From: Rhodovulum sp.
GTDB lineage: Bacteria; Pseudomonadota; Alphaproteobacteria; Rhodobacterales; Rhodobacteraceae
Length of the DNA: 42,245 nt
Assembly: GCA_020637615.1 (NCBI GenBank)
Contig: JACKKC010000027.1
Span: forward strand, 1 to 42,245
Reading direction: 5' to 3'
The notes beneath the pieces are model-generated. The model did not search any database, was not told the DNA's origin, and saw only the letters and a program-made list of their open reading frames with translations. The translations under genes and the position numbers were made by a program. Of the stretch, positions 24,070 to 32,523 are shown one piece after another. The first letter of the stretch is position 1. Every line of letters begins with the position of its first letter.

Positions 24070-25122
24070 TCAGGCGGGCGGCTGCACCAGGTCGTGGACG
24101 AAGCCGAGCTTGGCGATGGCCGGCGCGCTGAGCACGAAGGGATAGAGGTCGGGCTGGCCCATCGACCGGTTGAGGCTGTTGAGCGCCACGGTGAGCGGCA
24201 GCCAGGCGTCGACGAGGCTCCGGCAATCGGGTGCCCGGTAGGGGTCGAAGGCGATCCCGGCCGAGTCCGCGTCGCGCGCCGTCACCTGCGGGTCGAGCGC
24301 GAGGCCGAAGCTCGCGGCCGTGTCCAGCGTGTCGACCATGTGGAAGTAATGCGTCCAGGTCTCGGCGAAATCCTCCCAGGGGTGCATGGTGGCATAGGCG
24401 CTGACGAAGCCCGATTGCCAGTCGGGCTGCGGGCCGGTCGCGTAGTGGCGTTCGAGCGCCTCGGCGTAATCGGCGCGCTCGTCGCCGAAGACCGCGCGCG
24501 CCGCCTCGAGCCGGCCGCCGTCGCGCACCAGCAGGTCCCAGTAGTAATGGCCGACCTCGTGGCGCAGATGGCCGAGCAGGGTGCGGTAGGGCTCGCCGAG
24601 CTCCAGCCGCCGCCGCTCGCGCTCGGCGGAATCCGCCTCCGCGATGTTGATCGTCACCAGCCCGTCGGCATGGCCGGTCATCACCGGCTCCGCGCCGGCA
24701 TCGGCGAGGAAATCGAAGGCGAGGCCCTGCCCGGCATCCTCGTGCTGGCTCGTCATCGGCAGGCCGAAGCGGCGGAGCGCATAGATGAGCCGCCGCTTGG
24801 CGGTCTCGATGGCGCGCCAGCGCTCGGCATTGCCGGCGATGTCGAGGTCGGGGATGGTGCGGTTCAGCCCGCAGGCCGGGCAATAGGCGTCGCCGCCGAG
24901 CGGCACCAGCCAGTTGCAGCCGCCCGATGCGGCATTGGCGCAGAAGACCCAGGCGTCATCGCCGCCGCCGCCGATCGGTCGGAAGCCGCCGGCGGGGAGC
25001 GGGTCGAGCGTCGCCAGTTCGAGCCGGTCCGGGCGGAATCCCAGGGGCGCGCCGCAGGCGAGGCAGGACGAGTTCTCGAAATGCAGCATCTGCCCGCAGG
25101 CGCCGCAGGCGAAGAGCTTCAT
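24070..25122 (-). CDS. Putative zinc-ribbon metallopeptidase
   Basis: 350 residues. The N-terminus has two zinc-ribbon-like units (C6-C9-C20-C23 and C61-C69-C81-C84). The body holds HEVGH at 188-192, a gluzincin-type HExxH, followed by a WEDFAETWTHYFH helix that may give the third ligand. This matches the putative zinc-binding metallopeptidase family (Peptidase_Mx type) as I recall it. No signal peptide, so cytosolic. It lies seven bases after the PLDc_N gene on the minus strand and 58 bases before the MoaD-like gene. Substrate unknown. Confidence 0.82.
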   Translation of the reverse strand: MKLFACGACGQMLHFENSSCLACGAPLGFRPDRLELATLDPLPAGGFRPIGGGGDDAWVFCANAASGGCNWLVPLGGDAYCPACGLNRTIPDLDIAGNAERWRAIETAKRRLIYALRRFGLPMTSQHEDAGQGLAFDFLADAGAEPVMTGHADGLVTINIAEADSAERERRRLELGEPYRTLLGHLRHEVGHYYWDLLVRDGGRLEAARAVFGDERADYAEALERHYATGPQPDWQSGFVSAYATMHPWEDFAETWTHYFHMVDTLDTAASFGLALDPQVTARDADSAGIAFDPYRAPDCRSLVDAWLPLTVALNSLNRSMGQPDLYPFVLSAPAIAKLGFVHDLVQPPA

Positions 25123-25129
25123 CGCCGCG

Positions 25130-25318
25130 TCAGCCCCGTCTCGAGCGCGGTCCGAAGATCAGCCAGGCGATGAACCCGAGCAGGGGTAGGAAGAGGATCA
25201 CCAGGACCCAGATGACCTTGGTGCCGGTCCCCGCCCGGGCGCCGATCACCGAGATGATCGCCCAGAGGTCGAGCACCAGCAGGACGAACCCGCCGATGCC
25301 GGTGACGTCGATGCTCAC
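25130..25318 (-). CDS. Small PLDc_N-type membrane protein
   Basis: 62 residues with two hydrophobic segments (about 8-25 and 35-54) joined by a short basic loop, ending FGPRSRRG. The arrangement W-A-x-x-S-V-I-G ... KVIWVLVILFLPLLGFIAWLIFG is the phospholipase-D nuclease N-terminal (PLDc_N) domain, a stand-alone membrane module without nuclease activity. The start is GTG at 25318 with AGGGAGG six bases upstream. It lies between cobT and the metallopeptidase gene, 18 and 7 bases from each, so it is in the same operon. Confidence 0.8.
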   Translation of the reverse strand: MSIDVTGIGGFVLLVLDLWAIISVIGARAGTGTKVIWVLVILFLPLLGFIAWLIFGPRSRRG

Positions 25319-25336
25319 ATGCGGCCTCCCTTGCGG

Positions 25337-27205
25337 TCAGGCCCGCCGTCGCAGCCGGGTTTCGCGGGCGATGCGGACCGGGTCGTTGTCGAAGAGACTG
25401 GCGAGCTGTTCGGTCATGGCGCCCGCCAGCTGCTCGACGTCGGTGATGGTCACGGCTCGGCCGTAGTAGCGCGTCACGTCGTGGCCGATGCCGATGGCGA
25501 CGAGTTCCACCGCGCGGCGGCGCTCGATCATGGCGATCACGTCGCGCAGGTGCTTCTCGAGGTAATTGGCCGGATTGACCGAGAGCGTGGAATCGTCGAC
25601 CGGCGCGCCGTCGGAGATCACCATCAGCACCCGGCGGGATTCGCCGCGGGAGAGCAGCCGGCGATGCGCCCATTCCAGCGCCTCGCCGTCGATGTTCTCC
25701 TTGAGCAGCCCCTCCTTCATCATCAGGCCGAGGTTCGGCCGCGCCCGGCGCCAGGGCGCGTCGGCGGATTTGTAGACGATGTGGCGCAGGTCGTTCAGCC
25801 GACCGGGCAGGGCGGGGCGCTGGGCGGCCAGCCAGGCCTCGCGGCTCTGGCCGCCCTTCCAGGCGCGGGTGGTGAAGCCGAGGATCTCGACCTTGACCTG
25901 GCAGCGTTCCAGCGTGCGCGCCAGCACGTCGGCGGAGATGGCGGCGATGGAGATCGGCCGGCCGCGCATGGAGCCGGAATTGTCGAGCAGCAGGGTGACG
26001 ACGGTGTCGCGGAACTCGGTGTCGCGCTCCATCTTGAAGCTGAGCGGCGTCATGGGGTTGGTGACCACGCGGGCGAGCCGGCCGGCGTCGAGCGTGCCCT
26101 CCTCGAGGTCGAAGTCCCAGGCGCGGTTCTGCTGCGCCTGGAGCCGGCGCTGCAGGCGGTTGGCGAGGCGGGCGACGGCGCCCTTCAGCGGTTCGAGCTG
26201 CTGGTCGAGATAGGCGCGCAGGCGTTCGAGCTCGGCCGGGTCGGCCAGATCCTCCGCCGCGATCTCCTCGTCGAATTTTGTCGAATAGACCTTGTAGCCG
26301 GGATCGGCCTCGGAATGCGGCGGCGGGCGCCATTCGCGCGGGTCGGCTTCCTCGGCCTCGGCATCCTCGGCGGGCTCGCCGTCGTCCTCGGTGTCGAGCG
26401 CCGCCTGCATCTGGCTGGGATCGGCGCGGCTGTCGGCCGGCGCCTGCTCGCTGCCGGCCTCCTGGTCGGTGCTGTCGTCGTCGGCGCCCGCGCTCTCGGG
26501 CTCCTCGGTCTCCTCGCCGCCGTCGTCCTGCTCGTCCTCCTCGGCGGTCTCGCTGTCGGGATCCTCGCCGAGCTGGTCGCCGTAGCCGAGATCCGCGATG
26601 ACCCGCCGCGCGAAGCGGGCGAAGCCCTGCTGGTCCTCCAGCACCGCGTCGAGGCCGCCGAGGGTCTCGCCCGCCTGGGATTCGAGAACCCCCCGCCAGA
26701 GGTCCAGCACGTTCTGGGCGCCGGGCGGAAGCGGCCGGCCGGTGGCGAGCTGGCGCACCAGATAGCCGGCGGCCTGGGCGAGCGGCGCCTTTTCGGGATC
26801 GGTGATCTCGGCATAGCCGAGCCGCCGCGCCTCGTCGCCGATCCGGGCGTCGATGTTGCCGGCGGTGCCGGGCATGGCCCGCGCGCCGACCGATTCGCAG
26901 CGCGCGGTCTCCATCGCCTCGAAGAGGGCCGCGGCGACCTCGCCGTCGGGGGCGTAGCGGCGATGGGTGGCGTCGTCGTGGAAGCGCAGGCGCAGGGCAT
27001 AGGCATCCGCGGTGCCGCGCGCCAGCAGCACCTCGTTGCGCGTCATGCGCCGGGTGACCTGCGGCAGCCGCATGGTGCCGGCCGAGACGCCCGGCGGGTC
27101 GACGGAATAGGCCACCGTCAGCTCGCCCTCGCCCGCCATGGCGCGGGTCGCCTCGGCGAGCGCCTTCTTGAAGGGGTCGGCGGGGTTGTCGACTGGCTTG
27201 CTCAT
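25337..27205 (-). CDS. cobT: Aerobic cobaltochelatase subunit CobT
   Basis: 622 residues. CobT with CobS forms the AAA+/MIDAS motor complex that drives CobN to insert cobalt into hydrogenobyrinic acid a,c-diamide in aerobic B12 synthesis. An N-terminal CobT domain is followed by a strongly acidic linker (about 210-300, runs of D and E) and a C-terminal von Willebrand-type domain with the MIDAS motif LLLDNSGSMRG. It ends with the typical VTITDVEQLAGAM region. ATG 27205 is preferred over GTG 27208, which gives only one more residue. The gene follows the kbp-like gene by 63 bases on the same strand. CobN is not in the window. Confidence 0.95.
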   Translation of the reverse strand: MSKPVDNPADPFKKALAEATRAMAGEGELTVAYSVDPPGVSAGTMRLPQVTRRMTRNEVLLARGTADAYALRLRFHDDATHRRYAPDGEVAAALFEAMETARCESVGARAMPGTAGNIDARIGDEARRLGYAEITDPEKAPLAQAAGYLVRQLATGRPLPPGAQNVLDLWRGVLESQAGETLGGLDAVLEDQQGFARFARRVIADLGYGDQLGEDPDSETAEEDEQDDGGEETEEPESAGADDDSTDQEAGSEQAPADSRADPSQMQAALDTEDDGEPAEDAEAEEADPREWRPPPHSEADPGYKVYSTKFDEEIAAEDLADPAELERLRAYLDQQLEPLKGAVARLANRLQRRLQAQQNRAWDFDLEEGTLDAGRLARVVTNPMTPLSFKMERDTEFRDTVVTLLLDNSGSMRGRPISIAAISADVLARTLERCQVKVEILGFTTRAWKGGQSREAWLAAQRPALPGRLNDLRHIVYKSADAPWRRARPNLGLMMKEGLLKENIDGEALEWAHRRLLSRGESRRVLMVISDGAPVDDSTLSVNPANYLEKHLRDVIAMIERRRAVELVAIGIGHDVTRYYGRAVTITDVEQLAGAMTEQLASLFDNDPVRIARETRLRRRA

Positions 27206-27268
27206 CACCGATAGATCATCCCGAAGGGAGCCGGGCGCAAGACCGGCTCCTGAAGCTTCCGGCGCGCG

Positions 27269-27712
27269 CTAGCTTTTCGGGATGCGCAGGACCTGTCCCG
27301 GATAGATCTTGTCGGGATCCTGGAGCATCGGCCGGTTCGCCTCGAATATCTCATTGTAGCGCGCGCCCTTGCCCAGCGTCTTCTCCGCGATCTTCCAGAG
27401 CGTGTCTCCCTTCACCACGGTGTGGAAGACCGGCGCGGAACCGGATTCGGGGGTCTCGATCGCATCCTCGACCCGGGCGACGCCCGCGACATTGCCGGCG
27501 GCGATGATGATCTTCTCGCGCTCCTCCTCGGTCGGGGCGCGTCCCGACACCTTCACGGTGTCGCCCTCGACCTTGATCTCGAGCCCCTCGGACTTGAGCC
27601 CGAGATCGTCGATCTCCTTCTTCAGCGCCTCCGCCGCGGGTGCCTCGGCCGCCTCGGCGCCGCCGAAGCCGAGCGACTTGCCCGCTTCCTTGACGAAATT
27701 CCAGAGTCCCAT
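27269..27712 (-). CDS. kbp: LysM/BON protein, Kbp (YgaU)-like potassium-binding protein
   Basis: 147 residues, close to E. coli Kbp (149). The N-terminus MGLWNFVKEAGKSLG matches the MGLFNFVKDAG start of Kbp. It is followed by a BON domain (about 40-85, VKVSGRAPTEEEREKI) and a LysM domain (about 96-145, HTVVKGDTLWKIAEKTLG ... IYPGQVLRIPKS). Kbp is a soluble K+-sensing protein with no signal peptide, and none is seen here. The ribosome site AAGGGAGGT is nearly perfect, suggesting high expression. It lies between cobS and cobT on the same strand, an unusual place; a role in B12 synthesis is not implied by its domains. Confidence 0.88.
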   Translation of the reverse strand: MGLWNFVKEAGKSLGFGGAEAAEAPAAEALKKEIDDLGLKSEGLEIKVEGDTVKVSGRAPTEEEREKIIIAAGNVAGVARVEDAIETPESGSAPVFHTVVKGDTLWKIAEKTLGKGARYNEIFEANRPMLQDPDKIYPGQVLRIPKS

Positions 27713-27785
27713 GGTCTGACCTCCCTTCCCAGAAGACCCTCCAACGCATTTGCGCGGGAAGGGTTCGGCAAATTGCGGCCCCGGA

Positions 27786-28772
27786 TCAGCCCAGGCTCAT
27801 GCTCACCGCGCTCTCCGGCAGCTCCTTGTCGAAGCAGCGCTGGTAGAATTCCGCCACCGTCTGCCGTTCGAGCTCGTCGCATTTGTTGAGGAAGGTCACG
27901 CGGAAGGCGAAGCCGATGTCCCCGAAGATCCGCGCGTTCTCGGCCCAGCTCAGCACGGTGCGGGGCGACATGACGGTGGAGAGATCGCCGTTCATGAAGG
28001 CCGCCCGGCTGAGATCGGCCACGGTGACCATGCGGCTGACGGTCTTGCGGCCCTCGGGCGTGTCGTAATGCGGATATTTCGCCAGCACGATCTCGGCTTC
28101 GGCGTCATGGGCGAGATAGTTGAGCGTGACCACGAGGCTCCAGCGGTCCATCTGGCCCTGGTTGATCTGCTGGGTGCCGTGGTAGAGCCCGGTGGTATCG
28201 CCGAGGCCGATGGTATTGGCCGTGGAGAACAGGCGGAAATAGGGATGCGGCCGGATCACCTTGTTCTGGTCGAGAAGCGTCAGCTTGCCGTCGGTCTCGA
28301 GCACGCGCTGGATGACGAACATCACGTCGGGACGCCCGGCGTCGTATTCGTCGAAACAGATCGCCACCGGGTTGCGCAGGCACCAGGGCAGGATGCCCTC
28401 CTGGAACTCGGTCACCTGCATGCCGTCGCGGATGCGGATCGCGTCCTTGCCGATCAGGTCGATGCGCGAGATATGGCTGTCGAGATTGACGCGCACGCAG
28501 GGCCAGTTCAGCCGCGCCGCCACCTGCTCGATATGGGTCGACTTGCCGGTGCCGTGGTAGCCCTGGATCATGACGCGGCGGTTGTGGGCGAAGCCCGCGA
28601 GGATCGCCAGCGTGGTGTCCGGGTCGAAGCGGTAGGTCGGGTCGATGTCCGGCACCCGTTCGCTCGGCTCGGCGAAGGCGCGCACGGTCAGATCGGTGTC
28701 GATGCCGAAGACGTCGCGGACGCTGAGATCCATCGTCGGTTCTGAGCTCATCTCCATCCTGCCGTCCGCCAT
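27786..28772 (-). CDS. cobS: Aerobic cobaltochelatase subunit CobS
   Basis: 328 residues, the usual CobS length. An AAA+ ATPase that pairs with CobT in cobalt insertion. Walker A GYHGTGKST at 71-79, Walker B ICFDEYDAG near 138-146, sensor-like STANTIGLGD and the substrate-loop TGLYHGTQQINQGQMDRW are present. The ATG at 28772 has GGGGAAA five bases upstream; ATGs at 28757 and 28751 are alternatives. A cobalamin riboswitch was looked for upstream and not seen. It heads the long minus-strand run. Confidence 0.95.
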   Translation of the reverse strand: MADGRMEMSSEPTMDLSVRDVFGIDTDLTVRAFAEPSERVPDIDPTYRFDPDTTLAILAGFAHNRRVMIQGYHGTGKSTHIEQVAARLNWPCVRVNLDSHISRIDLIGKDAIRIRDGMQVTEFQEGILPWCLRNPVAICFDEYDAGRPDVMFVIQRVLETDGKLTLLDQNKVIRPHPYFRLFSTANTIGLGDTTGLYHGTQQINQGQMDRWSLVVTLNYLAHDAEAEIVLAKYPHYDTPEGRKTVSRMVTVADLSRAAFMNGDLSTVMSPRTVLSWAENARIFGDIGFAFRVTFLNKCDELERQTVAEFYQRCFDKELPESAVSMSLG

Positions 28773-28874
28773 CGTTTTCCCCGCCGGTGCGTTCCGTGCT
28801 TCTGCATCATATCTGGCCGCGGGGGGCAAGCGAAAGCGGAGCCCGGCGATGACCGCGAACCTCTCGCGCGACAA

Positions 28875-28886
28875 GTTCGGCCGAAC
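28875..28886. promoter_or_regulatory. 12-bp perfect palindrome in the cobS/membrane-protein spacer
   Basis: GTTCGGCCGAAC is self-complementary and lies in the 215-base region between two divergent genes, 102 bases before the + strand start. It could be an operator. It does not fit the alphaproteobacterial LexA pattern of two direct GTTC units seven bases apart. Confidence 0.25.
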
Positions 28887-28987
28887 CTGCTACCATTGCG
28901 ATCAAGGCATTTTCAAGCCGCCGTGCGCCCTAGCGCGGGCCGGCGTCCGGTTTGAAACAAGGTCAATTGAGGAGGGAGGGAGAATTC

Positions 28988-30025
28988 ATGGCCATCGCGC
29001 CCTGGATGAAGCGCAACAGTCTCGAGATCCAGTTCTGGGGCTACGAGATCGGCAACATCATCGCGTCCCTGACCGGCGCGGGCGGAATCCGGGCCTTCGC
29101 GGAAAGCCTGGCCGACGCCTACCGGGCCGGCGGCGCATCGCCCGTCGCGGTCGCCCTCTGGCTCGCGCGGGAGCACCCGGAGGCCTTCGCCACGCTCGGC
29201 GTGATGGGCATCGTCGTGGTCGCCTTTCCGCTCGGCTCGGCGGTGGAGCGGCGGTTCGGACCGCGGGCGGCCGATGCGGTCAATGCGCTCGCCGTTCCGC
29301 TGGCGCTGGCGCTCCTGGCCTTCGCGCTCGTCCGCGAGGCCAATCTGTTCACCGTCGCGGCCTGCGCCTTCGTGGTCGGCTCCTGCCTCCTGCGCGGGGC
29401 GGGCCATTTCCCGCTGCTCCTGAAGCTCGGCGGGCTGGCGCTGAGTGTCGGCGGCCTCGCGCTCGCCGGGGCCGGCGTCATGGTGCTGGCGGTCGAATTG
29501 TTCGGCGCCGGCGGGACGGGCATCCTGCTCAGCGCCGCGACCTTCCTGTCCGGGGTCTTCGTGGCCGGCGCGGGGCTCCTGACCTACCAGGGCGGATGCC
29601 GGGCCGTGGAAGCCGCGCAGGCGGGGGGCGAGGGCCGGGGCGGCGAAGGCGGTGCGTCCTTCGGCGTCGGCGATCTCCGGTCGCTCTTGTCGGTGCAGGG
29701 CGCGATCGCCCGGTCGATGGCCCGGACGCTCGATCCGGCCATCGAATGGACGATCCGCGCGATCGTGCATCCGGGCCTCTTCTGGATCTCCGAGGGCACG
29801 AAGCACGCGCAGCCGTTCCGGACAAGCATGCTCGCGCGCCTGCCCTGGCGGGTGATCACCGGCACGCTGGCGCTCTCGACCGGGACCGCCGCCGGCGTCA
29901 GCTTCGCCGTCGCCAATCTGCTCTGGGCGGTGGGCGACATGGCGATCGGCGCGCTGGATTCGGACACGGCGGTCGAGACCGCGGCCCCGCGTTCGGAGCC
30001 GAGTCCTGCAGAACCGGGGGTCTAG
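28988..30025 (+). CDS. Multi-pass membrane protein of unknown function
   Basis: 345 residues with about six hydrophobic segments, the first near 72-90 after a soluble N-terminus (IEF-type helix QFWGYEIGNIIASLTG), then four close together up to about 205. A soluble Gly/Glu-rich loop (EAAQAGGEGRGGEGG) and a final pair follow. I do not recognise the family. ATG 28988 has an excellent GAGGAGGGAGGG site seven to ten bases upstream. It is divergent from cobS; a perfect palindrome GTTCGGCCGAAC lies at 28875-28886 in the shared spacer. Its stop overlaps the stop of the duplicated dnaJ fragment, placing it at the edge of the inserted cassette. Confidence 0.7.
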   Translation: MAIAPWMKRNSLEIQFWGYEIGNIIASLTGAGGIRAFAESLADAYRAGGASPVAVALWLAREHPEAFATLGVMGIVVVAFPLGSAVERRFGPRAADAVNALAVPLALALLAFALVREANLFTVAACAFVVGSCLLRGAGHFPLLLKLGGLALSVGGLALAGAGVMVLAVELFGAGGTGILLSAATFLSGVFVAGAGLLTYQGGCRAVEAAQAGGEGRGGEGGASFGVGDLRSLLSVQGAIARSMARTLDPAIEWTIRAIVHPGLFWISEGTKHAQPFRTSMLARLPWRVITGTLALSTGTAAGVSFAVANLLWAVGDMAIGALDSDTAVETAAPRSEPSPAEPGV

Positions 30026-30107
30026 TCGCGGAAGCTTCGGCTGACCTTGATCTGCTCCCAGGCCCAGACCACCTCGGCCAGCCGCGCCTCGTCGTCGCGG
30101 CGGCCGC
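30022..30107 (-). pseudogene. Duplicated 3' end of the dnaJ-like gene
   Basis: Bases 30024-30107 match 32526-32609, the 3' end of the intact dnaJ-like gene, in 82 of 84 positions and the same orientation. The fragment encodes the last 28 codons (GGRRDDEARLAEVV ... RSFRD) and ends with TAG at 30022-30024 where the intact gene has TGA. Both base differences are silent (Glu GAG/GAA, Gly GGC/GGT). Similarity stops abruptly at 30107. It marks the distal edge of a 2.5-kb inserted segment. Confidence 0.93.
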
Positions 30108-30155
30108 CCCCGTGGGGCATGGGTCGCGAACGCCCTGCCGATGCAGGCCGGTGCC

Positions 30156-31823
30156 TCAACCGTTGCGCTCGGCCTCGCAGTCCGGCAAGCGTCGCGCCGG
30201 CGGGATCGCGGCGGCATCGGCAGAGCAGATCGGCAGGCCCGCCTTGCGCGCGCCGTCGACGAAGAGAGCGACCGAGCTGCTGCCCGGCTGGTAGAAGTCG
30301 TTGGCGATCCACGCCTCGGCACTGAACGCCGGATCGAGGCGCAGGAGTTCGGCGACCTCGGCTCGCGCTGCCGGCTCGCCCGCCTGTGCGAGCGCCAGTG
30401 CTAGCATGAGCCGGGCCTCGAACCACCGGTGCGGCAGCTTCCGGAGCACCGCGGCGGCCTCGGCGTAGCGACCGGAATAGTAGAGCGGGTAGGCGCGCTG
30501 GAACCAGTAGTAGGGCGGGTGGACCGGGTCGACTTCCGCCAGCCGGTCGAGCAGCGCGAGACCGTCTTCGGCAGCTTCGGTGCCGAGCGCGATCGGGCTG
30601 ACCGCGCCGATGGCGCCAAGCAGCACGGCGTCGCCGGGATAGCGCGCCAGCGCCCGTTCCCAGGCGGCGCGGCCGGCCTCGATGTCGCCTTTTCGGAAGG
30701 CGATCATGGCCTGGAAGTTGAGGACCCGCCCCAGGTCGGGGTCGAGCGCGGCGGCGCGCGCGGTCGCCGCCTCGAACTGCGCCCAGGCGTCGGCGCGGTC
30801 GCCCCATTCCGCGAACCCCTCTTCGATGTAGGTGGCCGCGAGGAAGATCCAGCCGTTCTGGAGCCCCGGGTCGAGGTCCAGCGCGCGCTCGATCAGGGCC
30901 CTCGCCTCCCGGATACCCGACTCGTCGTTGCGTGCGAAGGGCTCCCGCGCCCGGATCAGAAGTTCGAAGGCCGTGAAGTTCCGCGGCCGCGTCCGCTCGG
31001 CCCGTGCCAGCCATTCCTTCCAGATCACGCCTGCGTAGCCCGAGACGGTGCCGACGATTTCGTTCGCGAGCGGATCGCGGACCGCGAAGAGGTCATCCGC
31101 TTCGTGCTCGAACCGGCCGCTCCAGGCGAGGGCGCGCGAGTCGGTGTCGATCAGCCGCACCGCCACGCGGACGCGATCCTCCCCCTGCTCGAGCCGGCCC
31201 TCGAGCACATAGTCGGCGCCGAGCGTCCGAAGGCGATCGATCGCTTCCGCGCCTTCGCCGTCCGCGACGGAATTCCGCGCGAGAACGCGAAGCGATCGGG
31301 ACCGGGAAAGCTCGGTGACGATGTCGTCGGTCAGGGCCTCGGCGAAGCCCGCCCGGATCGGGTCGCCGGTCTGGAGCCGGAACGGCAGGACGGCGATGCC
31401 GATATCGCGGGGCGGCGGCCCCGGTCGCCAGAGCGCAAACCCCGCTGCGGCAAGGATCAGGACGAGCACGAGCGCAGCCAAGGGCGCGGTGCGGCCACGA
31501 CGGCGCAACGGCGGCGGCGGCTCGAGCAGGTAGCCGCGTCGCGGAACCGTCTGCAGCACCGCGTGGTCGTCGTCGCCGAGCGCGCGGCGGATCTGGTGGA
31601 TGCATTGCACGAGGCTGTCGTCGGAGACGGCGACGCCCTGCCAGACCGCGTCGATCAGCTCCTGCTTGGTCACGACCTCGCCGGGATGGGAGGCGAGGTG
31701 GCGCAATACGGCGAAGGCCTGAGGACGCAGGGCGATGGGCGCACCCGCGGCGTCGCGCAGCGTCTCGCGGCGGAAATCGACGCCCCGCCCGTTCACGGAA
31801 AGGAAAGATGCCGCGTCGCCCAC
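30156..31823 (-). CDS. CadC/ToxR-like membrane transcription regulator with TPR output domain
   Basis: 555 residues. A winged-helix OmpR/CadC-type DNA-binding domain lies at about 8-102 (LRPQAFAVLRHLASHPGEVV ... LVQCIHQIRRALGD ... VPRRGYLL). One transmembrane segment follows near 112-132. After it come a FlgO-like/adenylate-cyclase-associated region (IGIAVLPF, DDIVTELSRSRSLRVLARNS, DYVLEGRLEQG) and several TPRs to the end. Such proteins bind DNA from the inner membrane and sense periplasmic or metabolic cues. The GTG start at 31823 has AGGAGG seven bases upstream. It is divergent from the secreted HExxH gene, its likely target. Confidence 0.9.
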   Translation of the reverse strand: MGDAASFLSVNGRGVDFRRETLRDAAGAPIALRPQAFAVLRHLASHPGEVVTKQELIDAVWQGVAVSDDSLVQCIHQIRRALGDDDHAVLQTVPRRGYLLEPPPPLRRRGRTAPLAALVLVLILAAAGFALWRPGPPPRDIGIAVLPFRLQTGDPIRAGFAEALTDDIVTELSRSRSLRVLARNSVADGEGAEAIDRLRTLGADYVLEGRLEQGEDRVRVAVRLIDTDSRALAWSGRFEHEADDLFAVRDPLANEIVGTVSGYAGVIWKEWLARAERTRPRNFTAFELLIRAREPFARNDESGIREARALIERALDLDPGLQNGWIFLAATYIEEGFAEWGDRADAWAQFEAATARAAALDPDLGRVLNFQAMIAFRKGDIEAGRAAWERALARYPGDAVLLGAIGAVSPIALGTEAAEDGLALLDRLAEVDPVHPPYYWFQRAYPLYYSGRYAEAAAVLRKLPHRWFEARLMLALALAQAGEPAARAEVAELLRLDPAFSAEAWIANDFYQPGSSSVALFVDGARKAGLPICSADAAAIPPARRLPDCEAERNG

Positions 31824-31959
31824 GCGCCCCTCCTGGGTCTTGCCGCGAGCCTACCACGCGGCCGATCGACACGGGAGTCCGGCGAAAGATCGGCGCCCGA
31901 TCGTGGGGGCATCGTACGGCGATCAGGACTCCGGAGAGTGCCGGCGCCATGCTTCCGAC

Positions 31960-32514
31960 ATGGCTTGCCGGACCAGGCTCCTCTTGACCTTCTTCGCCGC
32001 GACGACAGTTGCCGCCGTCGGCGCAGAACGGTCGCTGCCGCCAGAGGGCGTGGACAGGGCGGAGTTCCTCGGCGACGTGCAGGTCCCCGTCACCGCCGCC
32101 GCGGCCGCCGTCGGCGCGTGGCTCGCGGCGGAGTTCGACCTCCCGCCCGCGCCGCTCCCGGCGATCCGCCTTTCGTCGCCCGCCGCGATGGGTGCGCTCT
32201 ATCGCGGCGGTGCGACGCTGGCTGACGGGACGGATGCGCGCCGGGTCGTGGCGCTTTACGACCGCCGGCAGGCGACCATTCATCTGCCCGAAGGATGGAC
32301 GGGCACCAGCGCAGTCGAAATGTCGATGCTCGTGCACGAGATGGTGCACCATCTCCAGGCGAGCGCAGGATGGGAGCCCGGTTGCCCGGCCGAGGTCGAA
32401 GCGCTTGCCTACGAGGCGCAGGCACGCTGGCTCGCCATCTTTGGCCAGGACCTCACGCGCGCGCTGGCGATCGACCCGCTCTTCCTGAGGCTTCTTGGCG
32501 TCTGCGGCTTCTGA
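31960..32514 (+). CDS. Secreted HExxH protein (DUF6647-like)
   Basis: 184 residues. A signal peptide is likely (CRTRLLLTFFAATTVAAVGA, cleavage near 22). The mature protein has HEMVH at 126-130, an HExxH metal site, then GWEPGCPAEVEALAYEAQARW, where a downstream Glu may be the third ligand. This fits a small secreted metallopeptidase-like family, which I believe to be DUF6647. ATG 31960 is chosen because it starts the signal peptide; no strong ribosome site is seen. It is divergent from the membrane regulator across 136 bases and ends nine bases before the dnaJ-like gene, convergent with it. Confidence 0.75.
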   Translation: MACRTRLLLTFFAATTVAAVGAERSLPPEGVDRAEFLGDVQVPVTAAAAAVGAWLAAEFDLPPAPLPAIRLSSPAAMGALYRGGATLADGTDARRVVALYDRRQATIHLPEGWTGTSAVEMSMLVHEMVHHLQASAGWEPGCPAEVEALAYEAQARWLAIFGQDLTRALAIDPLFLRLLGVCGF

Positions 32515-32523
32515 CTTTCGGTG

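Noticed and set aside
28773..28987. Cobalamin riboswitch before cobS
   Set aside because: No B12-box sequence or multi-helix pattern was found on the minus strand of the spacer.
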